From NCBI GenBank assembly GCA_035772735.1, contig JASDFA010000020.1, forward strand, positions 109,957,501-110,021,500: a stretch of DNA of 64,000 bases, read 5' to 3'. Shown here piece after piece: positions 1 through 12,112 of the stretch; positions within the stretch are counted from its first letter, which is position 1; each line of letters begins with the position of its first letter. Source of the stretch: Datura wrightii. Its lineage: Eukaryota > Streptophyta > Magnoliopsida > Solanales > Solanaceae. The notes beneath the pieces were generated by a model. It had not been told where the DNA came from, did no database searches, and saw nothing but the letters and a program-made list of their open reading frames with translations. Position numbers and translations under genes: made by a program.

Positions 1-330
1 CAGGTTGGCAAGGTGGCATATGAGTTGGAGTTGCCCCCAGAATTAGCTTCTGTTCATCATGTTTTCCATGTATCTCTCTTAAAGAAGTGTTTGGATGATC
101 CAGCTCTAGTTGTCCCGGTGGACTGTGTTGATGTGAAAAACAACCTTAGTTATGAGGAGCTTCCGGTGGAAATATTGGATCATCAGGTTCGAAAGCTAAG
201 AAACAAGGAAGTAGCTTCCATCAAAGTTTTATGGAGGAATCAGCATGTTGAGGGAGCTACGTGGGAAGCCGAAGCAGACATGATGGCTAGATACCCACAT
301 TTATTCTCTACCAGCTTAGTTCCAGCTTGA
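1..330 (+). pseudogene. pol: Element A: C-terminal end of Ty3/gypsy pol (chromodomain), partial
   Basis: The frame is open from base 1 to a TGA at 328-330, so the start lies outside the window. The translation begins in the post-integrase linker (VAYELELPPELASVHHVFHV) and ends with a chromodomain-like segment (LPVEILDHQVRKLRNKEVAS, then WEAEADMMARYPHLF). This tail is typical of Tekay/Del chromoviruses, where the chromodomain is thought to guide integration into heterochromatin. The same order of motifs recurs in the pol genes at 8507-12112, 21180-22206 and 39962-42494. No break is visible in this piece, but the rest of the gene is unseen. The assignment to family is firm; function in this copy is unknown. 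Confidence 0.88.
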
Positions 331-575
331 GGTATCATTTTTGCCCTAAAACTCTATTTAGTTTTCATGTTCAGTTTATGTGCCCAAGTTTCTATTATGT
401 CAACGTATGTATGTATGGTTCGTGAATTCAGTTCAGTTATGTAGTTCAGTTCGGAGGTAGTTATTCTGTTAGTTTTCAGCTTAAATGATCAGTATTTGAT
501 TATGATGATTGCATTTCTCTACTACTCTGTATGTTTTCCAATATTCGAGGATGAATAATCCCAAGGGGGAGATAT
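331..575 (+). other. Element A: 3' untranslated region with pre-PPT hairpin and polypurine tract
   Basis: This noncoding stretch lies between the pol stop and the 3' LTR. A hairpin TATTCG-AGGA-TGAATA occupies 542-557, and the polypurine tract AAGGGGGAGA is at 563-572, directly before the LTR start TGTTATACCCC at 576. The tract primes plus-strand DNA synthesis in LTR retrotransposons. Confidence 0.8.
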
Positions 576-2851
576 TGTTATACCCCAAAAGCCCAAAGAT
601 CAAACCCGGGAGTTGAAATGGAGAAACTGGAAATCTGGCACCAAGTCACAGAACGAGTCATTTTGTGACCTGTAGGGTAGACCACGAGTCGTGAGGAGAC
701 TCGTGGTGAGGTTCAGGGTGTAAGTTGAAGTTTGGGTTTTGGAAGTCCCGACGGACCTGACCACAAGTCGTGGTCAATCACCACGATTCATGGGATGAGT
801 TGTGGTCAGCATGTTGGAAATGATTTGAGATCTTAGGCAATGAAGGTGACCAGTGGTGACCACGATAGTAACGACTCATGAGGTCCCCCGTGATAAACCT
901 TAGATGGATTATTGGATAGTGCACTTGACGACTGATGCCATGAGTCGTGGTCTTGAGTAACAAGTTGTCCAGTCCCTCGTGGGGACTAGTAGTCAGTTAT
1001 TTTCTGCAAATTTAGTAAGGGCTTTTTCATAATTCCTATGATCCTTAGACCTAAACTACGTCGTTTTAAGCTATGAATGGTGAGTTTTAAGAGGGGTAAG
1101 TTAATTTTAGGCCATTCTTACTCATGCATGCAAAGTTATAGAGTTAGAGAGGTGATCAAGGCTAATTCTTCAAGGTTTTCCATCTAATTCTTCCTTGGGC
1201 AATCAGAGAAGTAGTTGAATCGAATCCCTTCATGTATGTAGGGTTATGAATAGGTGAATTCGTTCACACCCATGCCCAATCTATCTCTAAATCATGGAAA
1301 TTTCTATGTTGATTCTATGGGGTTTTAACCCAATGCATGAAATTCCTAATTCTCTAAATGTGTATGATCTAAATGAGTTTTTACTATTGAATTATGAATC
1401 ATGGGTAAGTTTTACGTTGTTTTCCATTAAAATTATGTTTCAAGCCTTATAAATTAAAATGCCCAATTTTGAGAAGCTTATGAAAGTTGAGATTTATGAT
1501 GAATGTTCTAGTATGAAGAGATATTTGTGATGAAAAGCATGTTTTCAAGTACCCATGTTTATAATCATGTTTTCAAGTGAATTATGTACTTTCGAGCATG
1601 TCAAAGTATCAGGCAATGCCCATATGTTCTAGTATGAGTTATGGTTTTACGAAACTAGCTTACCACATGGTTTTGGAGTGAAGACTCCCAATTATTTTTC
1701 AGCTTGTGGTATGGTTTGAGCTAAAGCTTCTCATATGTGTGTATATATATATATATATATAATTTTAGATTTGAGATGTATTTGATTATTGAGCTTCGTC
1801 AATAGAAGATGGTGAGCTTCGTTGAAAAACGATGGAGAGCATATGCATGTTTTGGGAGTAGTGTCTAGCACCTAGTAGGCTAAGGGTCGATCACCCTATA
1901 CCTCAGAACTACGTGCCAACATAGGATATTACTTTTATATATTTATATATTACTTTTGGGCCTTCCTTGTGAGATGTCCCTTACCCCGATTCAGCATCGA
2001 GCTTGATATCAATATCATGGTATCCTCTTTAGCACTGGCAAAGCTTTGGATGGCTCTACCCACTTGAGTGTGATAGTTGGGACCACATAAGCTCTATTGT
2101 GGTATGTCAGTTATATGATGAGTCTCCCATTGTTCATCATGATTTCAGTTATGCATGTTTATCACTCATGATATATATATATTTATATATATTAATGTTC
2201 TAAAGAAGGTTTGACCCAAATGTTCAGTTTTACTTATAATTATCAGATTTCAGCTTTGGTCAATCGATTCAGTTGTGATGTTATGTTATGTCGAGATCAT
2301 GATTTCAGAAAATAGCATGCAAGCCCTACTCTCAGATTCTTATTTTTGTTTATGTTTTATATTATGCATGTCTTAAAATGGTTTTACTTACTTAAGCAGT
2401 TTTACTTACCTTACATACTCAGCAAATTTCACGTATTGACCGCATACTCTATGTTATATCGTTTCATGATATAGGCTCCGATCATTAGACTCAGCGCACC
2501 ACTAGCCAACTTTCACAGTTTGCATCAGTTCCTATTGGTGAGTATCTGTCGAGGGCCATTCTTTATTTCAGTTGTGATTGAGTATTTTCAATTTTCATCT
2601 TTAGAGAGTTAGTTGGGGTTTTGTCCCATCAACTTATCAGACTAAGAGGCTTTTCAGAAAAAAGATGTAATCAGCTTCAGAGTCGGGTATATTTATGAAG
2701 TTATGCTTATTTCAGACTTCCGCTAAGTTTATCATGTTGGTCTATCATTTTATGATTAAGTTAGATGTATGTTCATTCCATGGGTCGACTTGGAGTCCCT
2801 CGGGGTTCCTTTTCTTGTATCTCAATCCAGGCCTATGTTCGGATCGTGACA
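576..2851 (+). mobile_element. Element A: 3' LTR
   Basis: The LTR begins TGTTATACCCC right after a polypurine tract and ends ATCGTGACA at 2851, giving 2276 bp. Both ends match the termini of the other chromovirus LTRs in the window. From about 650 to 1000 it carries many copies of an ACGAGTCGTGG-like palindromic motif. After 2851 the sequence continues as the interior of a second, related LTR (B), so A was inserted into B. The bases 2852-2856 (CAGTC) should be one copy of the target-site duplication; the other copy is outside the window. No gene is seen in it. Confidence 0.85.
1741..1762. repeat. (TA)n microsatellite in LTR A
   Basis: An uninterrupted run of TA dinucleotides lies inside the LTR of element A. 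It is likely length-variable. Confidence 0.9.
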
Positions 2852-4534
2852 CAGTCGTGGTCAAGGGCGAGGCAAAGGAAGAAGAAAATGTGCAGTAAAG
2901 GCAACGGGAGGTGAACATGAGTCGTGCTCACCAGTAACGGCTCATTAAGTCCCCTGTGATGAGTCCTAGTGAAATTTTGGCAGTGCACTTGATGATTTGT
3001 GGCCAGGAGTCGTGGCCTTGGACGATGACTCATCCAGTCCCTCATTGGGACTGGCAATCTGTTTTTCTGTGCGAGTTTATTAAGGGCCTTTTCATAATTT
3101 CAATGATCCTAAGGCCTAAACTATGTCATTTTAAGGTCAGAATAGAGTTTATTAAGATGGGTTAAGTCATTCTGGTCTATTTAAAACTCATGCATGCAAG
3201 TTTGAGGGTTTAAAGAGTGATCAAGCATGGTTCATCAAGGTTCTTCCTCAATTTTTCTTCAATTTCCTTTGGGTGATCAAGAAAAAGAATAGAATCAACT
3301 TACCCAGGTATGTGAGGCAATGAATGAGAGTTCCTTTCACTCTCATTCCCTATACTCTTCTCAAATTTCATGAATTCTAATTCTAAGAGTCAAGTTTTAT
3401 GATCTATGAAGTTTATGTCAATTCTTGTGAAATTCGATATGATCTATCGATGGGTCAATCTCTTTCATATATTAAATCATATTTTATGATCTACGGGCAG
3501 ATTTTATGACTATTTTGAATATAAATTGTTAGATTTGAGTTTAATCCAATTATGCCCAATTATGCATGTTTTTATGAAAAAGTCAAGTTATGATCTCGTT
3601 ATGATCTTGATCAAATTAGCCCAACAATGATTTATGATTTATGATATTATTTCTCTCAAGTACTTACCATGGATTTATGAGATATGAAGTATGTACATGT
3701 TTACGAGTATGCATGAATTTCATAATTTATGGATTTATGATTATGGCCGACTGACGGATCTTATTTCATGGCTAGTTCACATATTTCAAGCATGCTTATG
3801 ATTATCGTGATTTTAACTAGTCTATGAATATCATGTATATTATCCTATGAGTACTATATATGTTTTGGGAGTAGTATTTGACACCAAGTAGACCTGGGGT
3901 CCAAGCATACCTCGAGTCTCAAAACTACGCGCCAACGTAGCCATGATGGGACCTCCTTTGTGACTGTCCCTTTTTGCCCAAATGGTCCTTTCATGAGTGA
4001 TATCATGCCTATTTTCATGGTTCTACCCTTGGCAAGGTACGAACACCCTCCCGACTAGGGGTTTACAGGTCGGGCTCCATGTGTGCTCATATGGGGTATG
4101 GCGGTTATAAGAATCTCCCGCTGTTCCTCATGATTTATGCACGATTATGATTATGTACTTTGGCTCAAGTCATGTCTAATAAGCTTTTCTCTTATGATTA
4201 TGATTATGATTAATTTACGAATGTTTTGAAAACCTTGAGCCCTTATGTTTACATTATGATTTTTATGTTATGATCATGTTGTCCTACTCTTATGAACTGT
4301 TATGTATTTTAACTTTCCATTTTACTTACCTTGCATACTCGGTACATTCCAAGTACTGACCGCATACTTTATGATGTATCATTTTATGATACTAGCTATG
4401 ATATTCAGACTCAGCCTCATCCTAACCAGTCTTCCATAGTAGCACATCCAGTCTCAGTTGGTGAATCCTCATATCCCGAGGACCATTTCTTATCAGTTAT
4501 GTTTACATTTTCAGTTTCAGACTTAGAAAGTTAG
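2852..4534 (+). mobile_element. LTR B, internal part left of insertion C
   Basis: This segment aligns by eye with the interior of LTR A: the stretch near 1010-1070 matches 3080-3140, and the 'TTTTGGGAGTAGT' block near 1851 matches 3861. It is clearly older and more diverged than A itself. Its beginning would lie on the far side of element A, outside the window. It stops exactly at GTTAG (4530-4534), the duplicated target site of element C, and resumes at 14978. It also carries ACGAGTCGTGG-like palindromic motifs (2853-3050). No gene is seen. Confidence 0.85.
4530..4534. repeat. Target-site duplication of element C, left copy (GTTAG)
   Basis: GTTAG is repeated at 14978-14982, immediately outside the other end of element C. 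Removing element C and one copy restores a continuous LTR B that matches LTR A at 2601-2620. Confidence 0.95.
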
Positions 4535-4698
4535 TGTTATACCCCGTAAGATTCCCGACACCTAGATGGCCTATTCGCGCGTTGGTTAAGCATATTTGAA
4601 AGTCATACATGCTAGGGAAAGGCCCGAGAAAGGGATCGGACGAGTAGCCTGTCGAACCATGGCGGAAGGAGCCGGGGCAGAGCCCCTCCGCGATGGCA

Positions 4699-4770
4699 AC
4701 GTGTCATGGAGGTGGAGCCTCCGCGTTGGCTCCGTGACACGTTGGGCCTATCCAGGCCCAAGTATATAAA
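4699..4770 (+). promoter_or_regulatory. Element C 5' LTR promoter: GTGTCAC/GTGACAC module and TATA box
   Basis: An inverted repeat lies at 4699-4743 (left arm ACGTGTCATGGAGG, mutated from CACGG; right arm CTCCGTGACACGT). TATATAAA follows at 4763-4770, 20 bp downstream. The equivalent in the 3' LTR is 12544-12588 with its own TATA box. ACGTGTC is a known bZIP/ABRE-type core. That this module is the U3 enhancer is an inference from position. Confidence 0.6.
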
Positions 4771-4994
4771 TCCCCACTTCGGTTTTAAATCAATTCATTC
4801 AATATAATTTCTAGAAAATTCGCAGCAAACAGAGAGAGACAAAGAAGGTGAAGATATTATCGTTCGATTACACAGCCAAACGTAGTCCAAACTTAAATTA
4901 ACTCCAGATACCGAGGTATTTAGCAGCAGGGAGCATTCCTAAGGATTTTGTTTCGCGAAATACGACCGATGAATCATCGAGCTACCGGACTAAG

Positions 4995-5194
4995 GTAAGT
5001 AGAATTGCTCCAAATTAGTGTCTATGTGCTCCTAGCTGTGAAGTGAATACTTCTCCCTTCTGGACTTCTGAAAAATAGCAAGTTTTTGACCGTCTTTTGA
5101 CAAGCCTAAGTTTAGGCTATAATTATATCGAAAGTGATGTTTTCTTTTAGAATAGTGTTGTATTTAGTACTAATTGATGTATATATGAATGCAG
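4995..5194 (+). other. Predicted 200-nt intron in the leader of element C
   Basis: A consensus donor (ACTAAG|GTAAGT, intron from 4995) lies about 225 nt after the TATA box. A branch-like TACTAAT at 5168-5174 and the acceptor ATGCAG at 5194 follow. A second donor, TTAAG|GTATGT, occurs at 5258. The same spacing is found in LTR F (20450 down to 20251, also 200 nt) and LTR J (43067-43270, 204 nt), so the signals are kept in diverged families. Splicing itself is not shown. Confidence 0.5.
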
Positions 5195-7136
5195 TTGGGA
5201 GAAATAGCTGGAGTACTGACCGAGCCTCGTCCGACAGTCGGATAACTTGAGGTTAAGGTATGTGAAGTTGTTCTTCGGCAAGTTAGTAAGCCTTAGCTGG
5301 GTAAATAATAGTAAACTCCGTATTTGAAACTCTCGGAGTTGAATGTTGAGAATTAAGTAAGTCTAATAGGTTCTGAGTTGTGTTGCCGTATCGTATTCAG
5401 TCCGAAAGTTAGTAAAGCATGCGCCAAAGGGCGAGTTAGTATTCCAGATTCAGTATAGCTTATTGTATGATTAGAAAGCATGTTGTAGAATTAAAAGATA
5501 TAGATTTTCAAAATGAAAGATAATAAAGTGAAATCAGATAGATAGACAGTTTGATGGCTATAGACTGGCCATTCAGACAGATGGAATATTGGCTACAGAT
5601 TAGCCAACAGTTAAAGAAAGATTTCAGAATCAATATAATCAGTAAAGAATCAGTTCAGTATAGAAACAGATCAGAATAAGAAATCAGATTTCAGATAGTC
5701 TTTTTTAGTTATACATGCTTGCTATTTATATGTGCTATTTGTTTGTTGAGACTTGATGTGGCGTGAGGGCACCTTATTGAGCGTCCTCGCCGCCCCTGGG
5801 TTGGTAATCGTGTCGCCCACTGAGCGGGTGGGTTTACGTCACTACAAGGAGTGGCATGCCGTCCCCAGTTTGGACGAAGATGGGATGAAGCTTTCCCCAT
5901 GTCAGGCTGATCAGCATTACAGTACAGATAGCCCTGTTGTGCACAAGCGCCCAGGGAACAGATACAGATACAGTTACAGTTACAGATCTTATTACAGGTG
6001 CAGCTCCGGTTTCAGATAGCCCTGTTGAGTTGTGTTCAGGGAACCAAACCCTATCTGTTATTGTCTGCATAGGAGTCCTCCGAACTCAGACACGGTTATT
6101 TATATCGGAGGCTATGGCCCGAGCCGGAGACCCAGGCGGCCGGTAGAGGAGCTCCGAGTGAGCAGATGAGTGGAGTGACTTATTTTTGGTTGGTTTTGAC
6201 CCGGGTAGGGGTATATAGATTGTTTGCTTGTTTGGCGCCATCAGGCTTATGGGAGTTGGTATTGGCTATTGCTTGATAAATGTATATGTACTTATGTGCT
6301 TATCTATACTAGTTAATAGACAGCAGGACGCCGTGACTACAGACACACTCCTGCCCATCAGTGCAGAAAGGTTTGATCTAGTTCCTATCAGCACTTCAGA
6401 TTCAGTTGTCTCTTGCTATTCAGAACTGCTAGTTATCTATTTGTATTCAGTTGTATTATTTCTGTTGCTTTGCATACTCGGTACCAGTGGTATTGACGCC
6501 CAGTGGGGCGCTGCATTACTTGCCTGCAGGTACTCATAGACGAGGAGGCGATCCCTCGTGATCCTAGCCAGCGCAGAGTCATCAGCTCCTATCATCCGGA
6601 GCTTGAAATTTCAGAGGTTTATATCATTTCCTTTTATTGTACAGTATGGGTAGGCCGGGGCCCTGTCCCGACCATCTTATCAGTATTCTTAGAGGCTTGC
6701 AGTTTGTATATATTTCCCTGTGGTCAGTTGAGCCGGTCGTGTGAGGCCGTGCAGTTTGCTATAGCTGTTTAGCATTTCAGTTTATGTTGGTCGTGTGAGG
6801 CCTTAGTTTGACAGTAGTGGTGACCTTGCCGGTCACGTAGTCTTATAGTAGTCTTGTGTTGAAGTTTCGGATGACTAGTCAGCATGGTGGCCTTGTCGGC
6901 CCGCATAGGTTCCTTGTTACGAGTATGTTTCTGGTTAGCTGCTATTACAGGTACAGGTGGCTATAGGCCAGTTGGCCGGAGGCTATGTTTACAGCCGTTA
7001 TATAGCCCTTTGTTTCCAGAAATCTGAGTTAGAGCTAGCCAGGCACCAGCCATGCTTAGGCTCACCAGTTAGCAGCCAAGGTCCTACTAGGGCACCAGGT
7101 GCCAGTCATACCCCCCAAGGCGGGGCGTGAAAAACT

Positions 7137-7148
7137 TGGTATCAGAGC
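7137..7148 (+). other. Element C: primer-binding site (initiator Met-tRNA)
   Basis: TGGTATCAGAGC lies five bases after the LTR end. This is the standard complement to the 3' end of plant initiator Met-tRNA, which primes minus-strand DNA synthesis. Confidence 0.9.
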
Positions 7149-7347
7149 AGGTCGTGTCCCAGGGAGTCTGCAAGCCGTGCTAAGTAGAGTCTTGTCTATG
7201 GATGTGTTGTGCACCACATACTATAGGCAGGAGGCTGCGAGGCATGATAGGATGGTTACTCTTCTTTCATACTCAGTCGTGCCATAGCACAGTACAGTAC
7301 AGGGTCGAGCTCCTAAAACTTATCATATCCTTTGTCCACAAATAAGA
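7149..7347 (+). other. Element C: leader between primer site and gag
   Basis: This noncoding leader holds no recognisable gene. Gag begins at the ATG at 7348. Confidence 0.6.
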
Positions 7348-8560
7348 ATGGTAGATCAGCGACACCCTGCCACAGGCAAGAGATTAGAAACAGCAGCAGG
7401 AGAAGGCACTAGCAGGATGCCTCAGCTTCAGTCAGAGTCAGCCCGATCTGAGGGCGATATAGAGGCTTCATCACAGCCCTCTCAGCAGTCCCCCTCACAT
7501 CAGGAGCCGTTGGGCACTACACCACCCCCGATAGCTCCTGTGCCTTCGCCATTAGATCATGAGGTTTGTAGCGCTGTGGTTATGTTGGCACAGATGATGG
7601 CCACACAGTGCCAACCAGTGCCACCTGTAGCAACAGAGTCTTCAGGTGGGTCAGGTAGTTCCAGGGTCAGGGAATTTTTGGCACCTGGGTCAGATCAGGC
7701 AGAGGACCCTCAGGACTTTCTAGATCAGATGCAGAGAATTTTCCGGGTTATGCATGTGACCCCTTCAGAGTCTGTTTGAGTTGGCAGTGTTCTGATTGCG
7801 GGACATAGCAGTACTACGGTACGAGAGTTGGGAAAGGTCCCAAGGGAGAGATGTTACCCCTCCGACCTGGACCAGCTTCTCGGAGGACTTCCTGGACCGT
7901 TACTTTCCACGAGAGATCCAGCAGGCGCGGATGGATCAGTTTTTGCATCTGGAGTAGGGGGCGAGGAGCGTACACGAGTATGCTTTACAGTTTGACTCCT
8001 TAGCCTGTTATGCTCCAGCATTTGTTGATACTATGCCAGCTAGAGTTCATAGATTTATTATGGGTCTGAACCCGGAAAATACGGAGGCATGTATGACGGC
8101 TACGTTACGAGAGGATATGGATATCGCCTGAGTACAGGCCTTTGCTCAGACCATTGAGGGTCTTAGACAGCGGCAATAGAATAGTAGACAGACCAGCCAG
8201 GAACAGCGCCGCAGAGATAGATCAGACGAGATGCAAAGGGAAGTTCAGAGAGGACCCAGGCCACGACTATCAGATAGGCCCCCTAGACCCCCACCTCCAC
8301 CACAGCAGCAACAGCGAGGTAGATCTGCTCGTCGAGGGTAGTCAGAGCCCAGTGGCAGTTCCAGAACAATAGATTCCCCGCAGCAGAGAAGGGGAGAGCA
8401 GAGCAGATTTGCACCCTCACCCTGTCCCTATTGTAATCGACCTCAAACCGGAGCTTGTAGATATTGCTCCACTGGGTGTTATATTTGCGGACAGGAGGGG
8501 CATCGGATGAGAGATTTTCTGACCAGAGGTCAGGGGAGTAGAGACAGCCAGGACAGGGGA
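7348..8560 (+). pseudogene. gag: Element C: gag, inactivated
   Basis: Gag would form the capsid/nucleocapsid particle. The first 143 residues are open (MVDQRHPATGKRL...). A frameshift then occurs just before the stop at 7777-7779. In the next frame the capsid region continues (for example DFLDRYFPREIQQARMDQF) but is cut by TGA at 7793 and 8129 and TAG at 7955, 8177 and 8339. Two Cys-rich stretches follow near 8419-8520. The second is a CCHC knuckle (CYICGQEGHRMRDF) whose last Cys is replaced by Phe. All five in-frame stops are explained by C-to-T change in CGA or CAG codons. The product cannot be made in full. Confidence 0.85.
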
Positions 8561-11500
8561 TCCGCAAGGCCACGAGCCCCAGCAGCCTCAGCGGGGCGTG
8601 GGCCTTCAGGTTCAGTAGGCAGAGGCCGAGGTAGATCAAGAGCTTCTAGTTCAGGTATGGGCTCAAACCGTACTTATGCACTACCAGGGAGACACGACTC
8701 AGAGGCATCGCCAGATATAGTGACAGGTACGATGACTATCTGTTCATGCCCTTCTTACGTATTGATTGATCCAGGATCCACTCTGTCATATACTACCCCA
8801 TTCGTGGCACGAAAGTTCAATATTGCACCAGAGTTATTGCAGTAGCCCTTTTCAGTATCCACGCCCGTCGGTGACTCTATCGTAGCTAGCAGAATTTACC
8901 AAGGGTGTACAGTAGAGGTTGTTGGCCGCCAGACTACAGTAGATCTAGTAGAGCTAGAAATGATAGACTTCGATGCCATAATGGGTATGGATTGGCTAGT
9001 GTCGTGCTACGCCAATGTAGAATGTTGGACCAAGACGGTCCGATTCCACTTTCCAGGAGAGGCAGTGCGAGAGTGGAAAGGTAGCACAGCTACTCCAAAA
9101 GGTAGGTTTATTTCCTACCTTCAGGCGAGGAAATTAATAACTAAGGGATGTATTTACCACCTAGTCAGAGTTCAGGATGTTTGGGCAGAATCTCCGACAC
9201 TCCAGTCTGTTCTGGTGGTGAACGAGTTCCCTGATGTGTTTTCGGATGAGTTACCTGGTATTCCCCCTAGAGAGGGAAATAGATTTCGCTATTGATTTAT
9301 TACCAGGGACTCAGCCTATATCAATTCCTCCTTATCGTATGGCTCCTGCAGAACTCAGAGAGTTGAAGGAGCAGTTGAAAGATTTGTTAGATAAAGGTTT
9401 CATCAGGCCGAGTACTTCACTATGGGGTGAGCCAGTGTTATTTGTGAAAAAGAAAGATGGCTCACTCCGTATGTGTATAGATTATCGGTAGTTGAATAAA
9501 GTTACAGTGAAGAACAAGTACCCGCTCCCCAGAATAGATAATTTATTTGATCAATTACAGGGAGCCAGATACTTCTCTAAGATTGACTTGCTGTCCGGAT
9601 ACCATCAGGTTCGGGTACGTGAAAGAGATATTCCTAAAACAGCATTCAGGACCCGATATGGACACTTTGAATTTCTAGTTATGTCCTTCGGGTTGATGAA
9701 TGCCCCAGCAGTATTCATGGACCTGATGAATAGTATTTTCAGACCATACCTGGACCTGTTCGTGATAGTGTTTATTGATGATATTTTGGTGTATTCTCGC
9801 TCCGAAGTAGATCACCGGACTCATTTGCGGACAGTGCTCGAGATTCTCAAGGACCGCCAATTATATTCTAAGTTTTCCAAGTGTGAATTCTGGCTTAATT
9901 CAGTAGCCTTCCTAGGGTATATTGTGGCGGATGCTGGTATACAGGTTGACAAGCAGAAAATAGAAGCAGTCAAATCATGGTCTAGGCCTACCACTCCGAC
10001 TGAAGTCCGTAGCTTTCTGGGATTAGCGGGATATTACAAGAGGTTTGTTGAAGGGTTCTCTACTATAGCAACACCTCTGACTGAACTGACGCAGAAAGCA
10101 GCAAAGTTTCAGTGGACAGAGGCATGCGAGCAGAGCTTCCAAGAACTGAAAGACAGATTAACCTCCGCCCCAGTGCTAGCATTGTCGAAAGGTACAGAGG
10201 GTTCTTCAGTGTATTGCGACGCATCAGGCGTTGGGTTGGGTTGTGCGTTGATGCAGCATGGTAAGGTGATTGCGTATGCTTCCAGGCAGCTGAAGAAACA
10301 CGAAAAGAATTACCCTACCCACGACCTGGAGTTAGCCACAGTGATCCACGCCTTGAAAATGTGGAGACATTACCTGTATGGCGTCCATGTTGATATTTTT
10401 ACAGATCACAAAAGCCTACAGTATATCCTCACTCAGAGGGAGTTGAATCTGCGGCAACGTCGCTGGTTGGAGCTGTTAAAGGATTATGACGTGAATATTC
10501 TGTACCACCCGGGAAAAGCCAATGTTGTAGTAGATGCTCTCAGTCGTAAGTCCATGGGGAGTTTGGCGCATTTGCAGCCCGAGCAGCGGGAATTGGTCAG
10601 GGAGATACATTAGTTAGCTAGCCTAGTTGTTCGTGTAGCAGAAATAGAGGATGCTAGAGCGGTAATTCAGAACACTGCCGTGTCATTATTAGTTGTAAAA
10701 GTGAAAGAACGGCAATATGAGGATCCTGACCTGATCCAACTCAAAGACAGAATCCAGCATAGTAAAGCGCCAGATTTTCAGATAACTGAGGAAGAAGTGT
10801 TGTTATGCAGAGGCCGCCTCTGTGTTCCAGATGTTTCAGGGCTCCGCCAGCAGATTATGAATGAGGTACATTGCGCCCGCTATTCTCTCCACCCTGGCGC
10901 GACAAAAATGTATCATGATATCAAAGAAAACTACTGGTAGCCAGGTATGAAAAGAGAAATTGCCGAATTTGTAGCCTAGTGTCCTAACTACCAACAGGTG
11001 AAAGCAGAACATCAGAAACCAGGTGGGTTAACTCAGGACATAATTGTGCCTCTCTGGAAATGGGAAGCAGTAAATATGGATTTTGTAGCAGTATTACCCC
11101 GTACCAGACACAGACATGACTCTATATGGGTGATAGTTGATAGATTGACAAAATCAGCTCATTTCCTGCCAGTGAGAACTACCTTCTCGGCCAAAGATTA
11201 TGCGGAATTGTATATCCGAGAAATAGTTAGGTTGCATGGAGTACCATTATCCATTATTTCAGACAGAGGAGCACAGTTTACAGGTAGATTTTGGCAATCG
11301 TTTCAGAGGGGTCTGGGAACGTAGATTAATTTGAGCACAGCATTCCACCCTCAGACAGATGGACAGGCTGAATGCACAATTCAGACGCTCGAAGATATGT
11401 TACGAGCGTGTGTGTTAGATTTCGGTGGTAGCTGGGATGAGCATTTGCCGTTAATTGAATTTGCTTATAATAATAGTTATCACTCAGCCATCCAGATGGC

Positions 11501-12112
11501 GCCTTTCGAGGCATTATACGGGCAAAAATGCAGATCACCGATTGGTTGGTTTGAAATAGGAGAATCAATGTTGGTTGGGCCAGACATTGTTCAGTAGTCA
11601 GAGGAAAAGGTAAAGCTTATCCGAGAATGCTTACTGACTGCACAGAGCCGCCAAAAATCATATGCAGATGTGAGGCGCAGAGACCTAGAGTTTGATGTGA
11701 ATGACATGGTATTTTTGAAAGTATCCCCAATGAAAGGGGTGATGAGATTCGGCAAGAAAGGTAAGCTCAGTCCGAGGTTTGTTGGGCCTTATCAGATTCG
11801 TCAAAGGATAGGCCGAGTAGCATATGAGTTGAACTTGCCTCCAGAGCTAGAATCCGTTCATCCGGTCTTTCACATATCTGTGCTGAGGAAATGCATAGGA
11901 GACCCGTCCAAAGCATTCCCAGTCCAGGATGTCCAGGTTACAAAAGAGCTGGCCTATGAAGAGGTTCCAGTAGCCATCTTAGACAGACATATTCGTAGAT
12001 TGAGAACTAAAGATATTGCATCTGTAAGGTATTGTGGCGTAACAAGAACCGAGAGGAGATGACGTGGGAGGCTGAGGAAGATATGAAAGCTAGATATCCT
12101 CACTTATTCTAG
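8507..12112 (+). pseudogene. pol: Element C: pol (protease, RT, RNase H, integrase, chromodomain), inactivated
   Basis: The domains are in chromovirus order. Protease has VLIDPGSTLSY near 8760 and MGMDWL near 8980. RT has FVKKKDGSLRMCIDYR near 9440 and FIDDILVYSR near 9775. RNase H has YCDASG, DLELA, TDHKSL and a DALSRK end (10215-10550). Integrase has a damaged HHCC finger (CPNYQ) near 10880-10995 and the D,D,E residues in MDFVA, SDRGAQF and DGQAE (11070-11370). The chromodomain runs from 11950 to 12112. Breaks include TAG at 8843, 9489, 10611, 10938, 10977, 11322 and 11595, a frameshift near 9290 and a one-base deletion near 12025. Most stops are CAG to TAG when compared with copies F and J. 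Not functional. Confidence 0.93.

Larger units (their letters stand above)
4535..7132 (+). repeat. Element C: 5' LTR
   Basis: The LTR starts TGTTATACCCCG and ends GGGCGTGAAA, where the 3' copy has GTGACA. It is 2598 bp, the same as the 3' copy at 12380-14977. It contains a GTGTCAC/GTGACAC palindrome module, a TATA box and matching splice signals, listed separately. The short open frames inside it are not conserved as proteins. Confidence 0.95.

Noticed and set aside
5753..6019. Paired small frames in the C LTRs, repeated at 13598-13864
   Set aside because: They sit in LTR sequence, the two copies are the two LTRs, and the predicted peptides have no conserved features.
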